Positions 21,027 through 32,537 of a stretch of 64,000 bases of DNA are shown here, one piece after another. The notes under the pieces were generated by a model that was not told the origin of the DNA, did no database searches, and was given only the letters and a program-made list of their open reading frames with translations. Within the stretch, counting starts at the first letter, position 1. Each line of letters opens with the position of its first letter. This stretch comes from Chromera velia (lineage: Eukaryota; Sar; Chromeraceae), in contig JAHBMJ010002633.1 of the NCBI GenBank assembly GCA_018398765.1, forward strand, positions 34,292 to 98,291. The letters run 5' to 3'. The translations under genes and the position numbers were made by a program.

Positions 21027-23485
21027 ATGAAAGACTTCGTCACCGCACAGCCGAACACGATTCTGGAAAGAACCAGAGATCAAGATGATCGAGAAGAGTG
21101 GCTGTTGAGGGTCGATCAGTTACTACATGCCCCTGCAAGAAGGCAGCAGCATGTGATTGCTCAAGTCATTCCAGGCTTTCTTTATCTCGGAGGGTTGCTT
21201 GAAGCGACTGACCTACCGTTGTTGGAAGGCCTGGGCATCTCTGGGCTTGTCAACACCGCTGCCAGCTGTTGTGTGTACGAAGTTCCAGAGGTATGTATGG
21301 CTCGACAGGTCTTCCCATCGTTTGCCCTTTTGTATGCCTCGAAGTGAGTTAATTTTTTTCAAACCCGATGCATCAACTGCTTCCTGAATTAATTGCAGGG
21401 ATGGAGGCAGCTGGCACTGGACGCGGCCGACTCTCCCACGTACCCGCTTCTGAACCTGCACCTTGAGCAGACAGTCACATTCCTAGACAGGCAAGTCGCC
21501 TCCTTCACTTCAAGGGCTCCAAATGCTTTACTCAGCAGAAAGTATGCATGCATACGTGTAAATATATTTTTCGGCGAACGATCTGGAGTCTCGTTGTATG
21601 GTTGCAGATGTCGAAGGGAGAACCGGAGAGCACTTGTCCACTGTTTCGCTGGCATAAATCGGTCAGTCAAGCAGTTCTTCACGCCCTTTTCATCTCATCT
21701 GTCTCTATCTTTAATATATATCTGTGTCGCTACCGGCAACAGCGATCGATTGTGACACGTCCCGTTGACTCTCTGCTTAATCAACCCTCGCAGACAGGGA
21801 GAAAGAGGGAGAGGAAGAGAGAGGGGGGGGGGAAGAGGAAGAGGAAGAGGAAGAGGGAGAGGGACAGGAAGAGGGAGAGAGGGAGAGAGGGAGAGAGAGA
21901 GAGAGAGAGAGCGTCTGAGTGAGAAAGAAATACGCGGTCCTCTGTCCATCTGTGTGTGCAGATCTGCTGCGCTGTGCGCCGCCTACATGGTGGTGCGTGA
22001 GGGAATGGATCTCTTGAGGGTAAGTGGGTGCTGTGCTTTTTTGGCCCTCAGCTCTTCATCTTTTTTTGAGTTTGAGCAAGAGTCGAGTCACCCAGAGTCC
22101 AGAGAGCAGTCTGACAACTTTTTCCGTGTGTCAACGCATGACTGAAAGAGGAAATGCCACAAAAATGCCAGAACCATCTGAACCGTGCCTCCTCTGTCGA
22201 GTGAATTTCTGTGCAGGAGATGCACCGTTGCTTCTCCCCTTCCTTTCTTCCTTTCTGCCTGTACGTCTCTCTCTCTCTGCAGGCGCTGCACAGAATTAGA
22301 AGGCTGAGGGGTCCCGTGTTGACGAACGTGAACTTTCGACGGCAGTTGGTGGAGCTGGCACATTCTCAGGGGAAGCTGCTGCACAGAGATGACTCGTGGC
22401 TGCTCGCAGAGGAACAGAGCGAGATCGAGAGGGAGAGGGCGAGGGGGGAGGGGTCGGGTGGGGGGGTTGTGTCTGTTCCTGTTCCTGGTGATTCTTTGAG
22501 TTTGGGGGGTTTGGTGGCTTTGGGTGGGGGGCGTATGTCATCTGGGTTGTCGCTTTCTGCAGGGCCGTCTTCCTCATCTGCTCCGATGAGGAGACCTGAA
22601 GAGGAAGGAGATGAGGAGAAAAAAGAAGGAGCAGAGAGCGCAGAGACACCAAAGCAGTCGAAGTATGTTGTTTCCCTACCTATTCCTCTCTTGCCTCATG
22701 AAATTGAGAGCGAGAGAGACTGGCCAACCGGTCAGCCGCAAGAAGGAGAAGCGATCGTATCTCCTGCTGTGGAACATAGAGGAGTGGAGGCAATTTCAAA
22801 CAGCGCAGTGGGCGTAGAAGTTGCAGCAGCATGCAGTGTCATGCCAAGGCATTTCGCAGAAAAGGAGTCGAAGGAAGGTAAAACCCAGACAGCACAAAAA
22901 GGTGAAAGAAAAACCCAAACAGGAAAACAACAACAGAAGCAGCCAGGAAGTGCAGTCCAAGTCCAAAGAGGGCAAAGACCCTCGGGGGGGATTCTGTCGT
23001 CGAAGCGAAATGTGCACACACCAAGCACCTCGCTCTCTACGCGGGCCGGCAACCCAGGCTCTCGTTCTTCACACGCGCCAATTGGTGTCTCCCGCATGCC
23101 AAGGGGAGCCTCTTCAGGCACCACTCGTCGTCTCCTCTCTCTCAGCAGTAGCGATGAAAACTCTACCGCGTCAGTCACTGTGCAGAGTGACGACAAAAAA
23201 AGGGAGAGGGAGAGGGCGTCCCCTTCTCGGCAGCTTCCAACAGATCCTCCCTCTCCTCCAACAACAGCGGCTGTTGCTGCTGCTCCGATGAAATCTCCAG
23301 ACGCACATCACCCCACTGTGTCGACCAGCAACAGCAACCGGATGGAGGGAAGTGCAGTGTCTCCCAGCAGTGCCCCCGCCAAGCCCCCTCATCAACTGAG
23401 GCGTCCCCTGGCTTCCCTCCCGCCCCTCGGAAAGTCGTCTCGGCATCTTCGGCCGTCATGCTCGGATGGGATGGCCCGCCAGTAG
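21027..23485 (+). CDS. Dual-specificity protein phosphatase with long disordered tail
   Basis: Five exons keep frame: 21027-21290, 21399-21541, 21608-21661, 21962-22019 and 22283-23485, giving 573 aa. The N-terminal 170 residues form a dual-specificity (MAPK-phosphatase-like) domain. QVIPGFLYLGG near residue 47 is the usual domain start. The general acid is probably in LDAADSP near 95. The catalytic P-loop is HCFAGINRSA near 147 (Cys-X5-Arg followed by Ser), and the following helix is LCAAYMVVREGMDLLRALHRIRRLRGPVL shortened by an intron after LLR. Exon 5 ends the domain with NVNFRRQLVEL and then runs into about 350 residues of Ser/Pro/Gln/Arg-rich, probably disordered sequence with SR and RE repeats. 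All catalytic residues are present, so activity is expected. The substrate is unknown. Intron 3 starts with GTCAGTCA and contains GA repeats at 21790-21911. The long tail could be over-read if exon 5 has an unseen intron. Confidence 0.85.
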
Positions 23486-24390
23486 GACGGGACACACCTT
23501 CTTTGTATGAGGCTCAAGGGGGAAGGGTTTTGACAGGGGAGGAGAGGAAGGGGGGTTGGGGGAGATGGTTGGGGTCAGCAAAGAGGAAGACAAACATGAA
23601 GTGAAATGAGGTGTTTTGATTGGGGCGGGAAGTCGGGAAGGGGGTGGGTGGGAAAGGGGTTGGAGACAGGCAGGCAGGGAAGACAATTCATTTTTGTGCG
23701 TGGGATCCCTGTGTGTGTTTTTAAGATGAGACAAGCACATGCTCTTCTCTTAATTCCATGGATTCAAGATAGCATTGACACACTCAGTCAATCCTTCAAC
23801 TGATATTTTTTTACGCCATGCAGTTCGTCGTTTAGTCAATCTGCACATCTGACCAGTTCAAAGAAACAAAGAAAGAAATCCTGGGCAGAATGAGAGAGGA
23901 GAAGGAGGACTTTGATCATATACGTTCTGTAGCGCAGGGCGGGATGAAGAAAGGGCATGCAAGGCAGAGAGCCCTCATGCGACGTCAAATGAGCCTAGAG
24001 AAGTTGAGATAGGACGCCGTGTGTGTGAGTGCATGGAATTGCAGGAGATCTCCAGTCGGAGAGGCGTCCTGAAACTTAGGCTGAAAGAGAGGTCTTGAGT
24101 CCATTGACGTCCATTCTCAGGCAATTGGTTTAGTTCTTCCTGATCTGAACAGACCGTCACTGTAGACGCACTCTTGTGGTGCTTGCTGCGGCAATACCGC
24201 GAGTGCTTGCTATACAGTTCACTGGCAGACACTTTCTGATTGGATGACCTTCTCTATGTGCAGTCTATCTCTGGGTCTATCCAACTCAAGTTGAGTTCAA
24301 GTGGCCTCGCTTTTGCTGAGTGGGGAAAGAAGCCCACCTGACGGATCCGCAGCCACCGTATCGCATACACTCTGCCAATGACTTTCAAAA
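23486..24390. other. Spacer downstream of the phosphatase gene
   Basis: G-rich for the first 200 bp (GGGGTTGG words; a GGGAAGGGGGTGGGTGGG segment at about 23633-23650), then mixed sequence. It probably includes the 3' untranslated region. No coding region is recognised. Confidence 0.5.
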
Positions 24391-25119
24391 CCGAGCGCAA
24401 AATACCGAACTTGAATGTATCCCATTTTTTTGTATTTTATAATCTTGCAGTATCATTTATTTTCAGTAGAATTCATTATGTAAAGTTATATCAAACGTGC
24501 TTTAAGGTGTTTTACTCTGATAATTTAGCAAACAAAAGAATTTGTTGTTTAAAATTCTGTATTGAATGATATATAATTTACTTATATGTTTGTATCTATT
24601 TCAAAAAAGCGGGGAAAATTCTAAGAATTTGAAAAATTGTAGCAGTTAAGAATTTGATGAACTCGTGTCCAAGTCATTATCCGACTACTAGCCCAGCTAC
24701 TAGCATTATATCTATTATCATATTGTCTTTCATACAGTACAAAAAAGTCTCAAGCTGTTACAGTTAATACTCTAAAGTCTACAAGAATAGTGGTTGAAAC
24801 TGCTAATTAACTTGCCCATTTAACTATGAAAATCAATTCAAAACATAAATATATAGAAAGAACTCATTCAGAACAAGTATCAGAATATTTTGAGGAGTAT
24901 TGCATAGCAATGCACACTGGATTACAAAAAAATAAGGCAAACACGTTAGTTTTTACTGTTTTATCAACAATTAACCATAATTATAACTCTTTGAAAATAT
25001 GATGTAATCAACTCGAAAAAACATGATTCTATACGCTTTAAACAGCAGTAGAACACTTTACATTGTGACCGCCCAGGGTCTAAAAATAACGTTTTTTGTA
25101 TCTGCATCTAGGTCTGAGG
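24391..25119. other. AT-rich island between two convergent genes
   Basis: Strongly AT-rich with many stops. It starts about 900 bp past the phosphatase stop and ends 45 bp before the stop codon of the ABC transporter on the other strand. The words ACTACTAGCCCAGCTACTAG recall the GCTAGCCTAGCTGG words in the 9780-11200 island. It is probably old mobile-element DNA. Confidence 0.45.
24826..25002 (+). CDS. 58-codon open frame in AT-rich DNA, possibly a retroelement scrap
   Basis: ATG at 24826 to TGA at 25000-25002. The product is polar, with EQVSEYFEEYCIAMHTGLQ followed by KANTLVFTVLSTINHNYNSL. The pattern (a Tyr/Glu helix, then VLSTI..NYNSL) is loosely like the gag region of Copia-type elements, but this is only a resemblance. 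The frame has no introns, and its codons are AT-rich like the surrounding DNA. It may be chance. Confidence 0.2.
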   Translation: MKINSKHKYIERTHSEQVSEYFEEYCIAMHTGLQKNKANTLVFTVLSTINHNYNSLKI

Positions 25120-26459
25120 TCAACCAATTTTTACATGCTGCGCAAGGCAGAGTTCACGAAAGACAGATTCTCGCTGTCTTGCAAGAACCCGAGGGGGGCC
25201 GTCCTCGATGACCTCTCCTCTGTCAAGCACCAAAACGCGTCCAAAGTTCATCACCGACTGCATCCACACACACAAAGAGGCAAAAGAATACGCAGAGATA
25301 TCGATCCAGGCACAAATTCGTAACCTTGTGGGTGGGTGACTGAATGCACGGATGCCGGTGTGCTGATGGATCAACTGACGTGCAGGGAATGAGAGACCGA
25401 GATGACTGTGGGCTTTCCTGCGCTCTCCTCCAGGCTCTTCTGTATGAGTGCGTCGGTCCTCTGGTCGATCGACTGCGAAACCTCATCGAGAACAATGACC
25501 TGCAGGAAGGAGGGTTGAGCAAGAACGTGCGGGTCTGTGTCTGTGAACTTCATAGGTGTTAAATGCATACGTACAGGGTGCACCACTGAGATCAAATACA
25601 AAAGCGGTTCCTCTCTCGAGCTGCGAGAGCCCGCCCTTTCCAGTCTCATACAGTAGAATGGAGCCAATGAAAGGTTTTTGCACACATCGATTCGCAAAGG
25701 GCTACGAAAATAGGATGCCGATTAAATGAGCAATACAGGCCTCAGAGCTTTCAGCTTTCGCAAACCACTCTGATGTTCCAGGCGATTCCAGGACCTCATG
25801 GTTTCTGGTAAAATGCCTGGATCAACATTGCTTCCTCAATGCGATCAAGTAGATCAAAACAACAGTGCGCAATAAAGGAATGAGTGAGTGAGTTCAATGT
25901 CCTCCTACCTTTGCACCAGAAAGCATGGCTCTGCAGAGACAGAGCAGCTGTTGTTCCCCGAAGGACAAAACGACACCTCCATCACTGTCTCTTCTTTCCT
26001 CCCTTTTTGCCCCCTCCCCTCCCGCAGTCTCTTCCGAACGTCCGCCTGGTAGCAGAGGTGCAGTGCGCTGGCTTCCCCTTTGAAGCCTTCTGGCCCATTC
26101 GGGTCCCCTGTCACGTACACCAGAAGCGTCACTTTCCTTCTGCTGCGGCTGCTTTGAGGCTGAGTTGGGTTCGCGTTTCCCTTCCCTCTTCCCGCTCGAG
26201 GTGGAAGGATTCTTTTGCCCCTCCGTGCTTGCTTGCGTGAGGGTGCGAGTGTGAATCCCCATCGGAAGACGATCGATGAGAGCCCCCAGCTGGCACTGTC
26301 GGAGCGCTTCCTCGACCTCTTCGTCTGTCCTTCTGCTTAGAGGGTCTGCGTTTGTGCGCAAGGTCGACCTTCCTGAGGAGGCAAACACGAGCATCTTCTG
26401 GGGCACTGCAGCAATCGCCTGTCTGGCAACCCGGAGAGGGAGTGCGTCCAGGGGGACGG
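25120..26459 (-). other. ABC transporter exons 17-19: rest of NBD2, altered signature
   Basis: Exons 17 25909-26459, 18 25380-25499, 19 25120-25257, residues 1467-1735. Exon 17 has AIAAVPQKMLVF (Q-loop region), a 90-residue charged insert rich in Lys/Glu/Ser/Gly, and a signature reading LSFGE (1631-1635) where ABCC NBD2 normally has LSVGQ. Exon 18 has Walker B VIVLDEVSQSID with catalytic Glu1656 and the H-loop SVSHSLH (His1687). Exon 19 finishes with GRVLVLDRGEVIEDGPP, typical of ABCC C-termini, and stop TGA at 25122-25120. Thus NBD2 keeps its own Walker residues but donates an altered signature to the NBD1 site. Confidence 0.85.
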
Positions 26460-29400
26460 CTGCAGGCAAGAAAAAGACAGATCGTGTGAGAACGTGAAAA
26501 AGCGCCAGAGAAAAAGATAGGGTCAGTCCGTGTCTGCAGAAGAATGAAAGGTGTACAACGACCTTTTGTCTGGTCCTGATGGAAAGAGATAGATTCACAG
26601 ACTTCGAAACATTTGCCCGCCTCCCTTTTCGATGACACCGAAGAGACCGACAGTAATGTGCTTCCGCATCAGCACACAAAATACTTCAAAGAGACGCAGA
26701 GTAAGGCATAGCAATTTGTAAATGAATTGGCCGACAGGCCCGTCAGCAATCGTAAAGCGGCACATACAGGAACAGCTGCTTGACTGACAGTCGATGCACA
26801 CGCGCCCTTCTGACCAAGGGACCATGCGGAAGAGGGCTGCCAGGAGAGTTGACTTCCCCGCGCCTGTCCGACCGACGATCCCGACCCTTTCCCCGCCCCG
26901 AATTCGAATCGTCACGTCCCGAATCGCAGCATTCCGAAGACCCTCAAATCTCACAGTCAGACCCTCGATAGAAACAGCCCCTGCAGTCGGCCAAGAAGAA
27001 GAAGAAGAAGAAGAGACCCCAGCCGGCACTTCCAAAGACATCAATTCCGATTCGTCCTTGGCTTCCGGTGCGTTCATCCGATCCCTTGCGAGTTGCCTTT
27101 GTCTGTCTTCCCCAGTCTCTGCGAGTTCCCTCCCACCTACTTTCTCCCTCTGCAGCTCGCTTTCTTCGCTTTCCAGGACCACATATTCGTGGACCCTCTC
27201 AACAGCGATCATCTGTTTCTCCGTCTCGATCACGTACTGGATCAAACCATTCAAAGTTCCCACCAGAGGCAACGCATACCCGATGCTCAACCCGACGAGC
27301 CCGGCCTTAGGAGACGCCGAGGAAGCAGACGAGTCCGGAGAACCGAAAACGGCTATTGCACTCTGAATCAGGGCCACTCCAGCAGTCAGGGTGGTCAGGC
27401 AGGTTCCAATCAGTTCTAGACGAAGGGACAGCCAGCAGCCTGCTGCAGCTGCCGCAAATGCTGCTGTCTGGCTGTCCGTGAGGCTGTCAAACTGCCTCAC
27501 GAGAAGGAAGTCCTCACGACCGAATGCCCTGATTGTCAAACGGCCTGACAAAACGTACAAGCATCAGAAGAGGTTCAAAAGTAAACGCATTCGATGAAAC
27601 AGGAAAGGGGGTCTCTACAGGGTCTCTCACGATTTGATTCAATCGTCTTTTCGATCGGCACTAATTCTTGGAACACTGTGCGAAGAAACCTTCAGACCGC
27701 ATGCAATCTGTCTCCCCCCTTTGGGAAATATGACAAGAAAAAAAGAAAGCAATACGAAAAGGGCGAGACCATCAACGTGCCCACAGCCCACCCACTGACC
27801 CTCTGCAGTCTCGCTGAAATTTATGAAGATGGGAGACTTCGTCACAGACTCGAGTCTCTTTAATTCTCGGGAGGACCAACGGAAGTACCTCTGCAAACAA
27901 ACCCATTCAATCTATTCAATCAAGAGTCAACAACAGATGGAAAGGACACGCATCTATCTATGCATCTAGGTGGCACCAGGGAGGAGGAACAAAGTTCAGA
28001 CCTTCCCAGTGAGGGGGAGAAGGGGGCAAGAAAGAAAGAAAGCAAGTGTAAGAAGAAGCCACTTCATGTGAGGCACATGCAGGAAGACAGAACAAATTGG
28101 GCCAATCTCTAGATTCGTAGACTGTCAATCCACCCACCTGCACAAAGAAGTGGAGGCACCCAAGCGGAGGGATGCCCAGAAGGACCCAGGGAGACGACAC
28201 CGCAAGGACTGCCAATGTGCCCAGGAGACCCACAGACTGCAGTGCAAACATACGTGAATGCACAAACATACATCAGACAGAGAGACCCGAACAGGGAGAT
28301 CAGGAAACACACAGAGAGAGTTGTGCATACAAAGTGGCTCCTCTTCCTCTGGCTGCATAGCTCTTCTCCACTTTTTCTCCTCTGTGTGTGTGTGTGAGAG
28401 AGAGAGGGAGAGAGAGAGTAGTGGCGGATTCGCACTTCTTGCGCAATTTCAAAAGGGCGCAGAGACACGGAGCCTCTCACAGTAAGAAGACACGGCATTG
28501 AAAGGAACGCAAAGATCGAGGGAACAAAGAGACTGCTCAGAAAGGCAGCACTCCCCATCAGAGAACGTAAACACGACTCACTGGTAGAATCACCAAACAA
28601 CCAACCAACCTGTGCAAGCGCGATGTTCAGCATGAAGGGCAGAGAGTCATCCAGGCTCCACACGTCCGCTGTAAACCTGTGAGAGAAAGCATCAATGAAT
28701 GAATGAATGAATGAATGGAAGAAAGGTTCAATGATGCAGAGGAGAGGAGTCTTTCTCTCTGTACACCGCCTTGGAGTACCAGTTGACAGACGGAAGACTT
28801 TCCTTTCTCTCGTGACAGTCGCGTCCGGAGTTTGTTCTTACGAACGCTGGCACATCCAATGAGAATATCGCCCCTCTTGGCCCCCTCCCCTCAGTCTCTC
28901 AATCCACGAATGTGTAGGGTCGTCGGCGAAAGTACGCAAGAAACTTCTTATTCCTTCGGCATTTCCACTCTTTTCCTTAACTTCCTGACCTGTTGAGAAT
29001 TCTGCCTGCTGGAGTTTTGGTGAACCACATCTGAGGAGCTCCCAGGACTGCCCGGAGCATTCCGTCATGGAGACGCCGAGCTGCCCTCACGCCCCCCCAC
29101 GCGAATAAAAACGCACGTGCGAGAGTGACAAGCGAATTGAAAAGTCCCAAACAGACGTAGAGAGCCAAGAAAAGCCATCGGCCCTCTAGTTCGAACAGAC
29201 CCCCTGTGGAAGAAAAGGAAAAGACGGAAGACGAGGAATCGGACGAAAGGCGACGAGCGTCCGTCACTTGCTCTGAGAACTCCTCAGCCATGATAGAAGG
29301 AGAATCGCCTGAGTAGAGCCTCTCTGTGTCTGGGGTTCTCCCGAAAAACAAACGGGAAAAAGCTACCGTAGCATCACTTCCCCTTGTGTTGCTCCGTGCT

Positions 29401-32400
29401 GTAAGCTTCTCTGGATCGTCCGTGTTCTGGTCGCTCCACCACGAGAGAACAAAATCGCTTGCATTTTTGCTTCCCTGCACACAGACAAAGAGCAACAAAC
29501 AGATGCTCCGCGCGAGTTAGCACGCAGATCCAGCCATTGGTCTCTCTCTCGCAGGAAATCAAGAATTCTGACGTGTATGTAACAGAACTCAGCCACTTCC
29601 TCACCCCCAAACCTACCTGCATCAGGAGAAGAGACACGAGGGTCAAGACGACCAGCCAGACAGAGACGGCTTGGACATAAAGTCTATGGACTCGCAGGTC
29701 CACAAAGCCTCTCTCTCTCGTCTCTTCCTCGGAGGGAGGAGACGGAGTAGCAGCGTTCTCCAAAGACTCACTCTCCGTCTCCTTCTCGCCGATACCTGTG
29801 CCTTTCACTTTTCCAGAATCCTGTCCATCTGTCCATGTTCCTTCCCGCACTTCTTCCTCCGTTCCCCTGCCCTTCTCTTCAACACCCACTACAGACCCCA
29901 GAACCCCCCCCGACTTCCCAGACGACCCAAGGGAGCCCCCCCTCCCCTCCAGCCCCCGTCCAGAGGAAGGTTGGGCGCCCGTTCCCTCTGCCCCCTCTTC
30001 TCCCTTTTCCCCTCTCTCCCTGGCCTCGTCCTCGTGTCTCAGCAAAAGCACAGCTTCTCGAACTCTAGGATCACTAACGCTCCCCACCACACAGGCTTCC
30101 CGTGTTCCCTGCACACAGCCAGCACACACAAGCACAAAAAGGCATCAGCAAGAAAGAGAGAAAATGAGCGCAGTAGAGTCTGCAGAAAAGGAGAGAGCAC
30201 TGCAAGGTTTCTCACACAGACCGACCTGGTGTGGCAACACAACGATTGTGGCAGAGCGCAGCCACTGGCTTTTGCTCTCTCGTGCCCTGTCCACAACCTC
30301 AGTCCTGTGCGTCGCCATGACCACGGACTTGCCCTCCAAGATTCCCCCTGCAATGAGAAAGGCAGAAATACAATTGAAGGGATGAAGACCATTCAACCAA
30401 CTCCCGTGGCCTCGTTCAGCATTGACTCTTGGCAAGTCGAAAATGAAAGCCCACAATTTACTCAACAGCTACGCTCCTTTGTGCAAGAGGTAAGCCGGAT
30501 GAAGAAACAGACAGGCAGAAATAGTCATTTGAATGCATACCAGGATCGCAAAACACGACAATAGACTGTCTCTGGAAAAGCGACCTCCAGTGATTTTGCA
30601 CGTTTACGTATTCAAAACAGACCCAATTTGCTCCATAGAGTCACAGAAGTCCCCAGAAACACTTGAACATACAAAACATCCCCCATGATCCCTCCCGCTC
30701 ACCTTCTTCAAACACGGCCGTCCAAATGTCCCGACCCACACGAGCGTCCACTGCTGCCAGCGGAGCGTCCAGAAGAGTCAACTCGATTTGCTCACCCTCC
30801 TCGTGTACAGCTCCTTCAATTCTCTCTGAGAGAGCAGCCCCCCCTTTCCCTTCAGAAGCAGTCCCACCAACAAGATTGGCATACAGAGCCCTTGCAAGAG
30901 CCACACGGGATTTCTGCCCTCCCGAAAGAGACCCGCCTCCCTCCCCAATTTTCTGGTTTTCTCCCTCTGTCATTGCGTCAACGTCTTCCTTCAATCCCGC
31001 ACCAGCCACAGCGCAGTCAAAAGCAGACCGACAAAAGGGCAGACCAAAGATCACATTCTCCTTCAGACTTGCTTGTCTCAGCCAGGGGCTCTGACTGCAA
31101 AAGGCGATACGCGAACTCTCCCCACTACGCATTGACAATGCAGACCCAGAAATTCCAGAAATGCGCGCACTGCCCCCGCAAAGCAACAGCTCCCCCAGCA
31201 ATGCGTGCAGAAAAGAGCTTTTCCCTGTGCCCACTGCACCAAACACAAAGACCAGTTTGCCGGGGTCCATTCTTAAAGACAAAGGGCCCAGCTTGAAACT
31301 TCTCCCCCCCCCGGCTTCCTCCGATCGACCTTCCTCAACTTTTTCGAGGTCGACCTCCATCTCCCCCCCCTCCCTTGCCTCCCCACTCACAGTCTCAGAC
31401 CCCTCCTCTGCCCCCGTATTTGCGTCGGACCCCGCTCTCTCGGAAGCAGCTGCGGCTGTCGGTCTGTTCCAACGAAAAACGGCATCCTGAAGAAGAGGGG
31501 GGGGGAGGAGGGGGTTGTTTGAAGAAGACGAGACGGGAGTGAATGGAGTGAAATGCAAGAAATCGAAGCAGAGGATGAAGAGTGTGCGTGGCTTTGAAAC
31601 AGAGTTGAGACTGACAGCAAAAACTGGATTAGGAGAGGCAAGTACAGAAGCAGACAGGAGAAACGTCCTGAGAAGAAAATCAAGAGATCTCTCACGTGCT
31701 TTCCGGACTTCTCACCATGCGACACTGCAAGACTGACTTCCAAAAGAACGACGGGATGTTCCCTCTCCTTTCTGCCAGTCCCAATTTTCTCTTCCCTCTC
31801 GAGTCCAGCATCTCTTTCCCCGTCTCCCCGTAAACTTTCCCCCTCCCCTTCCCTTTCTTTCTCTTCCGCTGCAGCTGCTGAGAAGAGAAATCCATAGACC
31901 CTCAGAAGAGAGATGCGGGCCTCCACCACAGCGTTTACAGTCCAAGGCAGGCTGTTCATCGGGCCGATCAGTCTCAGCAGGAGTGACAGGGCAGTGAAGG
32001 CACGAGAGGGGGGCAGGGAGCCGCCTGCAGCAGAGAACTCGATCAAATGAAGAGAATTGCTGAGGGGTGAAAACGTTCGTTTGAGTGTCAGGAATATTGA
32101 AAGAACAAACTTCTTTTTTGGTGGTAGCGCAGGCCCACCCCAGAACACGACCGACCGAGTTGCATTGGGAGATATGGATCAAGACTGCACAGCGTTCAAG
32201 ACAGAGAGAAGCCTCCCAATAAATTTGCCTGCCATCCATGCGCTCCGATAGAATTGCACCAACCCAGACCGGAAAAGCCACGAAAAGGGGCCGATCGGTC
32301 TGACGAAAACGGAAGGGACAGCCCCCATGCTGATCGAGGGCCAATGTCATGAGTAGAAAGAAACCCTTCCCTCCCTCCCTGTAACTACTCGGTTCATTCC

Positions 32401-32503
32401 CCCCCACCTGCCGCAGCCATCGTTCCAAAAGTCGCCAGAGCCACACACACAGGTGTCGTCGCCCAAAAGTAAACACACCAGGCGTCTGCAGGCAAGCAGA
32501 CAG

Positions 32504-32537
<34 letters not shown>

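Noticed and set aside
21491-21500. GC donor (GCAAGT) at the end of phosphatase exon 2
   Set aside because: The GTATGC donor 42 nt further on gives the correct phase for the next exon and a normal GT-AG intron.
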